A stretch of 64,000 nt of DNA, taken from contig CABQAQ010000008.1 in the NCBI GenBank assembly GCA_902462155.1, positions 45,388 to 109,387 on the forward strand, read 5' to 3'. Positions within the stretch are counted from its first letter, which is position 1; each line of letters begins with the position of its first letter. Below are positions 24,449 to 33,870 of the stretch, in pieces. The notes under the pieces are model-generated. The model was given only the letters and a program-made list of their open reading frames with translations, searched no databases and was not told where the DNA came from. A program made the translations under genes and the position numbers. The DNA is from an uncultured bacterium. Its GTDB lineage: Bacteria > Cyanobacteriota > Vampirovibrionia > Gastranaerophilales > Gastranaerophilaceae.

Positions 24449-25627
24449 CTATTTTTTAACAGAAGAAGTTTTATTTTCTTCAAAAATTATATTCATAGCG
24501 GCTTTGACTCCACTGCCTAAATCAAATTTATGCCCAAGTTTATACATTGTGCCTTCTAATGATGTAATAGCAGCTAATACATCTCTGTCAGAAACAAAGC
24601 CTAAAGTACCAAGCCTGAATATTTTATCTTTTAAATTATTTTGTCCATTCGCTACAACAATATCATAATCTTTTTTTAGAGTTGATCTAATATCAGCTAC
24701 TGTTATATTTTCAGGAGGCAATACTGCTGTTATTGTGTTGCTAGCTATATTATCATCCGGAACAAAAAGTTCAAGATTAATAGATCTTATGGCAGCTCTT
24801 AATGCTTTTGCGTGTATTCTGTGTCGATTCCATATATTTTCAATACCTTCTTTTTTCATCATTTGAAGTGCTACATTAAGTCCACAGAATAAATTAACAG
24901 CAGGAGTGTATGGCGTCGTATCATTCGCTACGGCTTTTTTATATGCTTTCCAATCAAAATAAAAACTAGGATATTTACATTTTTCATAAAGCTTCCAAGC
25001 TTTTTCATTAGCGGTTAAAAATGCTAACCCGGGTGGTAACATAAATCCCTTTTGTGATCCGGACACAAGTACATCAATACCCCATTGATCGGGTTTACAT
25101 TCTATAGCTCCAATACTTGTTACTCCATCAACTACATTTACAGCGCCATGTTCATTTATTATTTTACATAAAGTTTTTATATCATTTGTTACTCCGGTTG
25201 AAGTTTCATTATGTGTTAATGTTACAACCTTTATTTCTTTATTAACATCTTCATTTAATTTTTTTCTTAAGTCTTCAGGATTAATAGCACATCCGGCTTG
25301 AACTTCTATTGTATCTACAATAGCTCCACGAGATAAAGCTATTTTTCTAAACCTATCTCCAAAATTACCAATTATAAGAGAAAGCACTTTGTCGTTTGGA
25401 TTGATTAAATTTGCCAAAGCTGCTTCCATTGCTCCTGTTCCACTTGAGGTGAAAACAAAAACATCATTATTTGTTTGGAAACACCATTTTAAATCTTGAT
25501 AAACAGTTTTCAAAATGGAGGAAAATTCTAAGCTCCTATGTCCTATCGGATGTTTTGCTATTTCTAACATAACACTTTCAGGTACCGGTGTTGGGCCTGG
25601 AATCATTAAAAACGTTTTGTCTTGCAT
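24449..25627 (-). CDS. Class V aminotransferase (alanine-glyoxylate / serine-pyruvate type)
   Basis: PLP-dependent aminotransferase. The start FLMIPGPTPVPESV, the SSGTGAMEAALANL tract and SGSQKGFMLPPG with Lys193 as the PLP lysine identify the alanine-glyoxylate/serine-pyruvate group. The length of 392 is normal. It is transcribed with serA, and no serC is seen here. It may supply the amino group in serine synthesis in this organism, as is suggested for serA-linked class V enzymes elsewhere; alternatively it joins glyoxylate and serine metabolism. AAAGGAG lies eight bases before the ATG. Confidence 0.9.
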   Translation of the reverse strand: MQDKTFLMIPGPTPVPESVMLEIAKHPIGHRSLEFSSILKTVYQDLKWCFQTNNDVFVFTSSGTGAMEAALANLINPNDKVLSLIIGNFGDRFRKIALSRGAIVDTIEVQAGCAINPEDLRKKLNEDVNKEIKVVTLTHNETSTGVTNDIKTLCKIINEHGAVNVVDGVTSIGAIECKPDQWGIDVLVSGSQKGFMLPPGLAFLTANEKAWKLYEKCKYPSFYFDWKAYKKAVANDTTPYTPAVNLFCGLNVALQMMKKEGIENIWNRHRIHAKALRAAIRSINLELFVPDDNIASNTITAVLPPENITVADIRSTLKKDYDIVVANGQNNLKDKIFRLGTLGFVSDRDVLAAITSLEGTMYKLGHKFDLGSGVKAAMNIIFEENKTSSVKK

Positions 25628-25791
25628 TTTGAAAACTCCTTTCTCTTTGTTTTCGTTGAATTAAGCTATGAATCAATTTATATAATAAAATAATAATTTT
25701 TTATTTAATAAATAATTATGGTATAAAAAAAGATTACTTAAATTATAATTTTTTGCATAGAAAACTATGATTTAAATAAAAATCACCAAAA

Positions 25792-26262
25792 TTAAATACA
25801 GGATAGTAAATTAGATGTTTCAATTGCGGCTAAGGCAGCTTCTGAACCTTTATTACCGGCTTTTGTTCCGGCTCTTTCAACAGCTTGTTCTATATTTTCA
25901 GTAGTTAATACTCCAAATGTTACAGGAATTCCAGTTTCTAAAGCTACATTTGCTATTCCTTTTGATAACTCTGAGGCTACATATTCAAAATGTGCTGTTG
26001 CTCCACGTATTATTGCGCCTAAAGTAATTATTGCACAATATCTTTTTGTTAAAGCAGCTTTCTTTGCTACTATTGGTATTTCAAATGCTCCCGGAGTCCA
26101 GATTACATCTATATTCTCTTTATTTAATCCGTGTCTTACTAATGTATCTATAGCTCCGTCCAATAATTTAGATCCTATAAAATCATTAAATCTTGATATT
26201 ACAATGCAGAATCTTGTACCATCTGATTTTATTACTAAATTACCTTCTATATGATTTACCAT
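25792..26262 (-). CDS. ribH: 6,7-dimethyl-8-ribityllumazine synthase
   Basis: Penultimate step of riboflavin synthesis: joins ribitylaminouracil with dihydroxybutanone phosphate in a self-assembling capsid-like shell. The substrate-binding tracts SRFNDFIGSKLLDGA, WTPGAFEIP, GAIIRGATAHFEYVA (catalytic His) and PVTFGVLTTE are conserved. Length 156 is standard. AAAGGA precedes the ATG. The gene stands alone; ribD is 8 kb away. The upstream gap holds no FMN-riboswitch-like sequence. Confidence 0.97.
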   Translation of the reverse strand: MVNHIEGNLVIKSDGTRFCIVISRFNDFIGSKLLDGAIDTLVRHGLNKENIDVIWTPGAFEIPIVAKKAALTKRYCAIITLGAIIRGATAHFEYVASELSKGIANVALETGIPVTFGVLTTENIEQAVERAGTKAGNKGSEAALAAIETSNLLSCI

Positions 26263-26468
26263 TTTTATTTCCTTTATTTTTACAATAATTCTAAAAAATA
26301 ATTATTAACATATTTATTTTAAAATAAATATAAAAAATTTACAAAAATTTTAATAAAACTTTAGATCTATATAAATATTAATCTATGTCTACTTTTTCAT
26401 TTATATATTTAATTGTAATAGTTTAAAAGAATAGTTCAAGTTTCTAATTAGATTTTATGTCCGATTTG

Positions 26469-26477
26469 TGTTATAAT
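26469..26477 (+). promoter_or_regulatory. Extended -10 promoter for the kinase-like genes
   Basis: TGT followed by TATAAT (26472-26477) gives a full extended -10 element 32 bases before the TTG start. No good -35 is present, as is usual for extended -10 promoters. The rest of the 247-base gap between ribH and here shows no gene or clear structure. Confidence 0.5.
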
Positions 26478-26509
26478 TTAATTTGTAAAAGCATAAGAGG
26501 ATAAGATAA

Positions 26510-27184
26510 TTGTCAAGGTTATCATCTAAACATGAATATAATGGTACTTTAATTTGTGTAGAAGGTATTGATGGATCAGGAAAATCCACGCAATTAAAAA
26601 TTTTATATGGTTGGTTAAAAAGTATTATTAATGATGTTATTTTTACAGAATGGAATTCATCTGAATTAATAGCTAAAACTACAAAGACCGGAAAAAAGAA
26701 GAATTTATTAAGTCCAAGGACTTACTCTTTATTACACGCTGTGGATTTTGCAGATAGACTAGAACAAGTTATAAAGCCGGCATTGAAAGCAGGGTTTGTC
26801 GTTTTAGCTGATAGATACGTATTTACAGCATTTGCTCGAGATGTAGCCCGAGGAGTTGATATTAACTGGTTAAAAAACATGTACTCATTTGCTGTAAGAC
26901 CTGATTTGGCTGTTTATTATAGTGTCCCGGCCGAAATTTCTTTAGATCGTATTTGCTCTAACAGATCACCTAAGTTTTATGAGGCCGGAATGGATTTAAA
27001 GTTAAGCAAGGATCCTTATAAAAGTTATAAAATATTTCAAACCAGAGTAAATAATGAATATACAAAAATGTTAAGTGAGTATAATATTATAGAAATTGAT
27101 GCTGAAAAATCAATACATCAAAAGCAGATATATTTACGAAAACTTGTGAAAGAAACTTTAGCTAAAAAAGGTATAAATATTTAG
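26510..27184 (+). CDS. Thymidylate-kinase-like protein 1
   Basis: A nucleotide-monophosphate kinase of the TMK fold. The P-loop VEGIDGSGKST is at 17-27 and the DR motif appears as ADRYVFTAFARDVARG. The TMK REPGG motif, which binds dTMP and provides a catalytic residue, is replaced by TEWNSS. With 224 residues it is slightly longer than TMK. It starts at a TTG with AGAGG nine bases before it. A close paralogue follows after three bases. It may be a true dTMP kinase with changed motifs or act on another substrate; the sequence does not decide. Confidence 0.85.
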   Translation: MSRLSSKHEYNGTLICVEGIDGSGKSTQLKILYGWLKSIINDVIFTEWNSSELIAKTTKTGKKKNLLSPRTYSLLHAVDFADRLEQVIKPALKAGFVVLADRYVFTAFARDVARGVDINWLKNMYSFAVRPDLAVYYSVPAEISLDRICSNRSPKFYEAGMDLKLSKDPYKSYKIFQTRVNNEYTKMLSEYNIIEIDAEKSIHQKQIYLRKLVKETLAKKGINI

Positions 27185-27187
27185 ATT

Positions 27188-27847
27188 ATGAAAAAAGAAA
27201 ATTATAATGGTCTTTTAGTTGTTATCGAAGGTACAGATGGAGCAGGGAAATCTACTCAAATTGAGCTTTTAAAAAGGTATGTAGAAGACCAATCCTTTGG
27301 AACAATGATATCTGAATGGAAAACATCGGGCTTAATAGCTGAAGCTATTGATCACGCTAAAGAAAGAAATCTGCTTAATGCTACAACATTCTCTTTACTT
27401 TATGCTGCGGATTTCGCAGATAGGTTAGAAAATATAATAATCCCAGCATTAAAATCTGGCTTTGTATGTTTGCTTGATAGGTATACTTATACAGCTTTTG
27501 CTCGGGATGTTGTTAGAGGACATGATCTCTCTTGGGTTGAAAAATTGTATGATTATGCTCCTGATCCTGATATTGTTTTTTATCTTGATTTACCTGTAGA
27601 AACTTTGCTTAAAAGAGTTATTGGTAATAATGGGCTTGATTGGTGGGAATCAGGTCGTGATATTGGATTAAGTACTGATATTTATAAAAGTTTTAAAATT
27701 TATCAATCTAAAATCCTTCAAGAGTATGATTTAATGAAATCTAAATATAATTTTATTTCACTTGATGGAACTTTATCTATTGATCAGATTCATAAACTTA
27801 TGGTACAGCATCTGCAGAAATTCCTTGATAAACCTAAATTGTTATAA
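27188..27847 (+). CDS. Thymidylate-kinase-like protein 2
   Basis: Tandem paralogue of the preceding gene: 219 residues with the P-loop IEGTDGAGKST (13-23), LLDRYTYTAFARDVVRG and the same shared tracts (SLLYAADFADRLEN, DIYKSFKIYQSKIL). REPGG is again missing, replaced by SEWKTSG. The pair differ most in the lid region (here GNNGLDWWESGRDIGLS). Having two copies in one operon suggests they form a heterodimer or have split substrates. The ATG at 27188 lies three bases after the stop of the first copy. Confidence 0.85.
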   Translation: MKKENYNGLLVVIEGTDGAGKSTQIELLKRYVEDQSFGTMISEWKTSGLIAEAIDHAKERNLLNATTFSLLYAADFADRLENIIIPALKSGFVCLLDRYTYTAFARDVVRGHDLSWVEKLYDYAPDPDIVFYLDLPVETLLKRVIGNNGLDWWESGRDIGLSTDIYKSFKIYQSKILQEYDLMKSKYNFISLDGTLSIDQIHKLMVQHLQKFLDKPKLL

Positions 27848-27891
27848 TACTATCGTTTTATTATTTTTTATTATTAGAATTTTATTTAATT

Positions 27892-28248
27892 ATGAAAACA
27901 AATATACTTTATACTGACTTCCAAACTGTTCACGAAATTATTGATTCTTTTAAAGATAAGTTAGATATCTCTAAATCTGTAAAAAAAAATAATTTATTTA
28001 AATTTTGGAAAAAATCTGTCAATTCTTCTATATATAAATTATCGTATCCTTATTCTCTGACGAACGATGGCATTTTGATAATATCTTGTAAATCAAGTGT
28101 TGTTGCTAATGAGATCTTTATGCAGAAACAATGTATTATTTCTAAACTTAATATTTATGCTCAAGCTATAGAGCTTATTGTATATGATATTAAAACTGAT
28201 CTAAAAACTTATAATTCTTTAGACCAGAATTATATTTTAGATCTTTAA
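27892..28248 (+). CDS. DUF721 / DciA-like protein
   Basis: A 118-residue protein with the DUF721 layout: an N-terminal helix pair ending in FKFWKKSVNSSIYKLSYP, then a KH-like domain with the tract NDGILIISCKSSVVANEI and FMQKQCIISKLN. DciA proteins of this family load the replicative helicase in bacteria lacking DnaC or DnaI. Similarity is to the family pattern and length. The helicase-loader role is therefore inferred. It follows the kinase pair by 44 bases. Confidence 0.72.
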   Translation: MKTNILYTDFQTVHEIIDSFKDKLDISKSVKKNNLFKFWKKSVNSSIYKLSYPYSLTNDGILIISCKSSVVANEIFMQKQCIISKLNIYAQAIELIVYDIKTDLKTYNSLDQNYILDL

Positions 28249-28310
28249 CTTTTTTCATGGTAGATTTTTTTATATGTTTTAAATAAAATAAAACTAAAAT
28301 GAGGTTTAAT

Positions 28311-29951
28311 ATGATTGATATTCTTGTAAATTTACTTATTATTTTTTTCACATATATATTAATATTTTCAATTTATTATGCGGTTACGGTAGTTGCTTCT
28401 AGAAATATTACAAGATTTGTTCGTAGATTTAAGTTCGCTTCTTGTGTACCTAACAATATTGCTGTCGTTGTATATGTAGATAATCAGAATACGAATATTT
28501 CTTCATTACTTGAAATGTTAAATAAACAAGAGTATCAAAAAGAAAATTACCAAATTCATATAATCTTAGACGGGTGTAATGATGAACTAGGTAATATGTT
28601 GGAATTTATAGGTGGAGCTAAAGTCTATAGATTAGGAGATGAAAATTTTCCTCTTGGAAAAAATGAAGCTATAAATTTTGTCATTGAAAGATTATTAATC
28701 GATAGATTAAATATTAACGCTTTTGTTTTCTTAAATCCAAATTATAAAGTGTCAGAAAAATTTTTATCTTCTGTGAATGTAGGTTTGTTAAATAATGATA
28801 TTATTACCGGTATGACTCAAATTGATTATGCTCATAAAGATAAATTATCTTTTATTGAGAAAATTAATATTGTTTATAAAAATTATCAAAATAGAATATT
28901 AAATTTTGGTCGTTCAGTTTTAGGATTAATTTCTCCTATAGATAGCAATATATGTGTTATGAAAAAAGAAGTTTTTGAAAAAATCGGATATGTTGATTTT
29001 GAAACTTCTTATAATGAGCTTAATTATACTCTTTCTTTAACAAAAGAAAAATTATATTGTGTTTTTAATCCTTGTATTATGGCTTTAGTAAATATTGAAA
29101 ATTATAATGAAAAAAATGTTTCTTTACTTTTTAGATTTGAATTATTTATAAAATTCTTCAAATCTATCTTTAATTCAAATCATAAATTTGTAGAATTCCA
29201 AATGTCTTTATTGCATCCGAATTTTATATCACTAATATTAATGTATGTATCTGTATTTATTTTTTCTTATGTATATTATTTCTTTTATGATTTTAAAATA
29301 GTTGTATATGTTGGATTATTTTTAGCATTGACATTTTTTGTATCTTTAATTATTGCAAAGTTTAGTTTAAGAGAGGTTTATTTATTATCTTTTAAACCAT
29401 TTATTCCTTTCATTAAGTTGTTTTCTTCTATTTTTAAATTTGAAAAAATAATAAAACTCAATAAAAAAACACAGTCATCGGTTATTAATCGTGAAAAAAT
29501 TACTGTGGATGTAATAGTAACAGATGGTCGTAATAATTTAGAATGCTCTTTAGATTTAATCCAAGAGGATGGAATGTCTAAAGTTGTATTTAGATTTAAA
29601 AATAAAAAGTATACATCAAGCACTTTTTTAAGAATGTACGATGCTGTAAAAGATATAACAGATAAGTTAGAAGATCACGGATTCAAATTAAAAATATGTC
29701 AAAATTGTATCCATTTTAAACCGGAAATTGATGGATCTATAAATATGGTAAAAGGATTCTGTACTCGTAAAGTTAATGATTCGGAAGAACAATCTTTTAA
29801 TGAGCCTTTAGCATTAGATGATAATAACAATAATCAATTATTAAATAATAAAAAAGTATTATGGTTTTGTTGTAAATACTTTGTTCCAAATGATGTTAAT
29901 AAATTAATTGATTTAAATGAGTTTAAAAATCAAAAGAATCTTAACGATTAA
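28311..29951 (+). CDS. Glycosyltransferase-2-like membrane protein with cysteine-rich C terminus
   Basis: About 546 residues. An N-terminal membrane helix (5-28) is followed by a GT-A-like region (about 48-260: IAVVVYVDNQN, HIILDGCNDELG, GKNEAINFVIE), two or three membrane helices (305-350) and a soluble domain after 395. That last part contains Cys463, Cys466, Cys484, Cys520 and Cys521. The position where GT2 enzymes carry the metal-binding DxD reads NPN (FLNPNYKVS) and no QxxRW motif is visible, so catalysis is doubtful. I choose the ATG at 28311, six bases after TGAGG; an ATG at 28299 lies on the site itself. Confidence 0.75.
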   Translation: MIDILVNLLIIFFTYILIFSIYYAVTVVASRNITRFVRRFKFASCVPNNIAVVVYVDNQNTNISSLLEMLNKQEYQKENYQIHIILDGCNDELGNMLEFIGGAKVYRLGDENFPLGKNEAINFVIERLLIDRLNINAFVFLNPNYKVSEKFLSSVNVGLLNNDIITGMTQIDYAHKDKLSFIEKINIVYKNYQNRILNFGRSVLGLISPIDSNICVMKKEVFEKIGYVDFETSYNELNYTLSLTKEKLYCVFNPCIMALVNIENYNEKNVSLLFRFELFIKFFKSIFNSNHKFVEFQMSLLHPNFISLILMYVSVFIFSYVYYFFYDFKIVVYVGLFLALTFFVSLIIAKFSLREVYLLSFKPFIPFIKLFSSIFKFEKIIKLNKKTQSSVINREKITVDVIVTDGRNNLECSLDLIQEDGMSKVVFRFKNKKYTSSTFLRMYDAVKDITDKLEDHGFKLKICQNCIHFKPEIDGSINMVKGFCTRKVNDSEEQSFNEPLALDDNNNNQLLNNKKVLWFCCKYFVPNDVNKLIDLNEFKNQKNLND

Positions 29952-30033
29952 TACAAATGTTTTATTTATTATCTATCTATAAATTAAAATATAGTTTTTT
30001 ATAAATACGTTAAATATGTTTAATCAATTATAT

Positions 30034-30606
30034 TTATAAAAAATGTTTAATAATTCCTATCAAGATAGCAATAGATAAAAAGATTAAAGGATTTTTCTTT
30101 AAAGCTAATGATAAAAATGTAAAAAATATGATAAGAATTAAAGCAAAAAGATTTATATTTTGTAGGGAAAGTAAATTTTTAAAACCTAGTTCAGTATTAA
30201 TAAATATATGAGTATAAATAATTTTTAATCCGACAGCTAAAATCATAGCAGAACCTGCAGGTTTTATACCATATAGAATTGATTTAACATAAAAGTTATC
30301 ACAAAATTTTTTTTTGAATTCATATATGAATATTACAGTTAAAAAAGCAGGTAAAACTATAGCAGATGTAGCTATAACAGAGCCTATAAATCCTGTTGTA
30401 GTAAACCCTGCAAATGTTGCCATATTTATTCCTATAGGACCCGGGGTTACAGAAGATATACTTAGCATCATATTTAAATCACTATGACTATACCAATGAT
30501 ATTTATCCGAAATAAAATATAAAAATGGTAAAGTTGCATATCCTCCACCTACTGAAAATAATCCTATTTTAAAAAATTCATAAAATAATAGTAAATAGGT
30601 ACTCAT
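30034..30606 (-). CDS. Chromate transporter family protein, half-size (second of pair)
   Basis: A 190-residue membrane protein with about six helices. It carries the CHR-family motifs FSVGGGYATLPFL near the start and SSVTPGPIGINMATFAGF at about 50-67. Half-size CHR proteins usually work as pairs encoded together, as here. The start overlaps the stop of its partner by four bases. Anion (chromate or sulfate) transport is the family role. The true substrate in an anaerobe is uncertain. Confidence 0.9.
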   Translation of the reverse strand: MSTYLLLFYEFFKIGLFSVGGGYATLPFLYFISDKYHWYSHSDLNMMLSISSVTPGPIGINMATFAGFTTTGFIGSVIATSAIVLPAFLTVIFIYEFKKKFCDNFYVKSILYGIKPAGSAMILAVGLKIIYTHIFINTELGFKNLLSLQNINLFALILIIFFTFLSLALKKNPLIFLSIAILIGIIKHFL

Positions 30607-31151
30607 TTTTTCTTCCTTGAATCTTTTAGATAATTTATTATAATACCTAGAATTGCTGAAATAATTATAATATTTATTGGTGAAGTTTTAAAGAATAATA
30701 AGCTAACTAATGCGTATAAAAAAATTATATAGCTTGATTTATCGATAAGAGCGGCTTTGAATATTTCATTGAATGTCATAAATATTAAAAAAGCAACACT
30801 GATTGAAATTGCAAAGAAAATATCATTTAATGATGAGATTTTATAAATAAACTTGTTTATAAATGTTGCAATTAATAAAATGGAAATAAAAGCAGGTAAA
30901 ATAATACCAAAAGTTGCCGATAATGCCCCTATAAATCCTTTAATTTTATATCCTACAAATATAGTCGTATTTATTACGATAATTCCAGGTAAACATTGAC
31001 TTAAAGAATAAAATTCCAGTAACTGATCAAAAGATAATAATTTTCTTTTTTCTACAAGTTCTAATTGCAATATAGGTAGTACAACATATCCTCCACCTAA
31101 TAAAACTGTTCCTATTTTAAAAAATAATATAAAAATATTAAGTGTATTCAT
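30603..31151 (-). CDS. Chromate transporter family protein, half-size (first of pair)
   Basis: A 182-residue membrane protein, partner of the downstream gene. Motifs LLGGGYVVLPILQLELVE and SLSQCLPGIIVINTTIFVGY are the counterparts of those in the second protein. The two halves are of similar length but clearly diverged, as in other paired CHR systems, where they insert with opposite topologies. The gene starts 14 bases after mutS ends on the same strand, so transcription from mutS may continue into this pair. Confidence 0.9.
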   Translation of the reverse strand: MNTLNIFILFFKIGTVLLGGGYVVLPILQLELVEKRKLLSFDQLLEFYSLSQCLPGIIVINTTIFVGYKIKGFIGALSATFGIILPAFISILLIATFINKFIYKISSLNDIFFAISISVAFLIFMTFNEIFKAALIDKSSYIIFLYALVSLLFFKTSPINIIIISAILGIIINYLKDSRKKK

Positions 31152-31164
31152 AAAATTTTAAATT

Positions 31165-33783
31165 CTAAGTACCATTTGTATTTTCAGAAGATGATATTAA
31201 AGATAACTGTGAAGAATCAGAAGCTACAGATTGTAATTTTGCACGATTTTTAGTAAGATCCTTAGAATAATCATTTTGCATTTTATACATAATTTTAAGA
31301 GCATTATTAATAACACTCTTAGGTAATCCGGCCATCTTAGCAACATGAATTCCATAACTTTGACTTATAGATCCTGGTTTAACTTTTCGTAAAAAGATAA
31401 TATTATTTTCTTCTTCTTTAATAAGCATTTTATAATTTTTAATCTGCGGGAAAATATTCGTCATAACATTAAGCTCGTGATAATGTGTAGCAAAAATAGT
31501 CCGAGCTTTAATTTTAGTTGCAATATACTCAGAAACACTCCAAGCAATAGCAACACCATCGTAAGTACTTGTACCTCTACCTATCTCATCTAGAAGAATT
31601 AAACTGTGTTCAGTAGCAGAGTTAAGTATATAAGCAGTTTCAGCCATTTCAACCATAAAAGTCGATTGACCTAAAGATAGATCATCAACAGCACCTACTC
31701 TTGTGAAAATTTTATCAACAATACCTATAGTAGCTTTTTTAGCAGGAACAAATGATCCAATCTGTGCTAAAAGAGCAATTAAAACATTTTGCCTCATATA
31801 GGTAGATTTTCCGGCCATATTTGGACCAGTCAATATTATGAAACTAGAAATATCTGATTCAATAGTATTATTTGTGTCATCTAAAAATAAATCATTTGGA
31901 ATATATTCACCTAAAGGAAGCATTTTTTCAATTACCGGATGACGCCCTTCTTCTATTAAAAGCTTTTTATCACGGATAATCTCAGGACAAATATAGTTAT
32001 TTTCTATTGCTACACTAGCAAGCGAGAGTAAAACATCAATTCTGGATAATTTAAAAGCTAAAGATTTTATATCATCAGCAAAATCTTTTGCATACTCTCT
32101 TAAATCGCAAAATATTTTATATTCTAAATCATATATTTTACTCTGGGCTTGTATAACATCAGATTCGTGTCTTTTTAATTCTTCTGTAACAAATCTTTCA
32201 CAAGAGGCAAGAGTCTGTTTCCTAATATAATTACTAGGTACTTGTTTTATAAAAGAATTAGATACTTCAATAAAAAATCCAAAATTACGACTTTGACCTA
32301 CTTTTAATGTCCGGATATTTGTCAGTAACTTCTGTTGCTCCTCATAATCTTCAAGCCATTTATTACCATTTGTAATAAGATCTCTATAATGATCTAATTC
32401 CGGTTTTACGTTGTCTTTTATAATATTTCCTTCTTTTATGGAAATAGAAGCATTTTCTTTAATAGTATTATCAAGTATTTTTGCAAATTGAATCAAATCA
32501 GAATCTTGAAATATACAATTAAGATAAGGTGATTGAAATTTATTCAGTATCTCTTGATAATCAGGTAATAAAGATAAAGTATTCTTTAATGCTATAAAAT
32601 CTCTCGGAGTAGCTGTAGTATTTGATACTTTCATTGATAAACGTTCTATATCGCTAGATCTTTTTAGTAAATCGGATAAAAGTATTCTTGATTGGTTATC
32701 TTGAATCAGTTCAGAGATAGCATTTTGTCTTCTATGTATTTTTTCAATATTAAGTAAAGGTTGAGATATCCATTTTTTTAGTAATCTTGCTCCCATATTT
32801 GTAAAAGTTTTATCAATGGCCCATAGTAAAGATCCTTGTTTGTTTTTATCTTTAATAGTTTCTAAAAGTTCAAGATTACGTCTACTGTTAAAATCAATAA
32901 GAACATAATCATTTAAAGAGTAGCTAGATATAATATTAAACTTAGGTAGATTTGCTCTTTGAGTTTTAATAAGATAATAAATAATAGCTCCCGCTGCTAA
33001 AAATCCGAGTTTACAAGACGAAATATCCTCATTTGATATAGTTATATTTTTAAACATACCGGATAAATTATTTTTTAAATTATCAATATCAAAAGCAGAA
33101 GCAGGGACATTTGATATATTATAATTTTGCACAATCAAATCAGGTAAATCAGCAATAGAATCAGGTACAATCTGAAAAGCCTTAATTTTTTGAACAATGG
33201 CCGGAGCTAAAACTTCGGCAGGACTTATCCGTGCAAGTTCTGCTATAATTTGACTTAAAGGAGCTTGAGTTACCTTAAATTCACCTGTAGTTATATCCGT
33301 ATAAGCAAGACCAAATAATTCATCTTTTTTATTTTTATTTCCAATAACCGCAGCAAGATAGTTATTAGAGTTTGATACAAGCATACTATCATCGGTTAAT
33401 GTACCTGCTGTTATAGTTTTAATAATATCTCTTTTAATAAGTCCTTTAGCTTGTTTTGGATCTTCCAGTTGTTCACAAATAGCAACTTTGTGACCTTTTT
33501 CAAGTAACTTCGGAACATAAACATCAATAGCTTTAGCAGGTACTCCAGCCATGGGAATTCTACCTATCGGACCTGATTCTCTACTTGTTAAAGCTATTTC
33601 CAAATCTTTTGAAATAACAATAGCATCTTCAAAGAAAGTTTCGTAGAAATCTCCCATTCGATATAAAATTATCGCATCATAATTCTTTCGCTTAATTTCT
33701 AAAAATTGCTGCATTGCAGGAGATAAATCATTTATATCTACTTCTTGTGAATTTATACTATTTATCTGTTGTTGTTTATTCAT
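31165..33783 (-). CDS. mutS: DNA mismatch repair protein MutS
   Basis: Recognises base mismatches and starts mismatch repair. The N-terminal mismatch-binding motif MGDFYETFFEDA (Phe-x-Glu) is present. So are the connector, the lever and clamp regions, the Walker A GPNMAGKSTYMRQ, Walker B LILLDEIGRGTS and the helix-turn-helix end (SQSYGIHVAKMAGLP). The length of 872 is full. There is no mutL in the window. No ribosome-binding site precedes the ATG and a promoter-like sequence ends only nine bases from it, so the message may be leaderless. Confidence 0.98.
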   Translation of the reverse strand: MNKQQQINSINSQEVDINDLSPAMQQFLEIKRKNYDAIILYRMGDFYETFFEDAIVISKDLEIALTSRESGPIGRIPMAGVPAKAIDVYVPKLLEKGHKVAICEQLEDPKQAKGLIKRDIIKTITAGTLTDDSMLVSNSNNYLAAVIGNKNKKDELFGLAYTDITTGEFKVTQAPLSQIIAELARISPAEVLAPAIVQKIKAFQIVPDSIADLPDLIVQNYNISNVPASAFDIDNLKNNLSGMFKNITISNEDISSCKLGFLAAGAIIYYLIKTQRANLPKFNIISSYSLNDYVLIDFNSRRNLELLETIKDKNKQGSLLWAIDKTFTNMGARLLKKWISQPLLNIEKIHRRQNAISELIQDNQSRILLSDLLKRSSDIERLSMKVSNTTATPRDFIALKNTLSLLPDYQEILNKFQSPYLNCIFQDSDLIQFAKILDNTIKENASISIKEGNIIKDNVKPELDHYRDLITNGNKWLEDYEEQQKLLTNIRTLKVGQSRNFGFFIEVSNSFIKQVPSNYIRKQTLASCERFVTEELKRHESDVIQAQSKIYDLEYKIFCDLREYAKDFADDIKSLAFKLSRIDVLLSLASVAIENNYICPEIIRDKKLLIEEGRHPVIEKMLPLGEYIPNDLFLDDTNNTIESDISSFIILTGPNMAGKSTYMRQNVLIALLAQIGSFVPAKKATIGIVDKIFTRVGAVDDLSLGQSTFMVEMAETAYILNSATEHSLILLDEIGRGTSTYDGVAIAWSVSEYIATKIKARTIFATHYHELNVMTNIFPQIKNYKMLIKEEENNIIFLRKVKPGSISQSYGIHVAKMAGLPKSVINNALKIMYKMQNDYSKDLTKNRAKLQSVASDSSQLSLISSSENTNGT

Positions 33784-33792
33784 CTTTATAGT

Positions 33793-33821
33793 ATTAAAAT
33801 ATAAATATAACCAAATTTCAA
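33793..33821 (-). promoter_or_regulatory. Candidate promoter for mutS giving a near-leaderless message
   Basis: On the minus strand TTGAAA (33821-33816) and TTTAAT (33798-33793) are 17 bases apart, one and two mismatches from consensus. A start about seven bases later would leave only two or three bases before the mutS ATG at 33783, and no Shine-Dalgarno is present. Confidence 0.4.
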
Positions 33822-33870
33822 TATTTATTAACTGGTAAAATTTTATCTAACAAAAGGAGCAGCTTTATTT

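Noticed and set aside
26263..26509. An FMN riboswitch before ribH
   Set aside because: The 247-base gap lacks the conserved FMN-element sequence blocks on either strand; a riboflavin-controlled element could not be supported.
29952..30033. A terminator between the glycosyltransferase-like gene and the chromate transporter pair
   Set aside because: Only a 5-bp AT-only stem (CTATA/TATAG) before a T-run is present, too weak to call in DNA of this composition.
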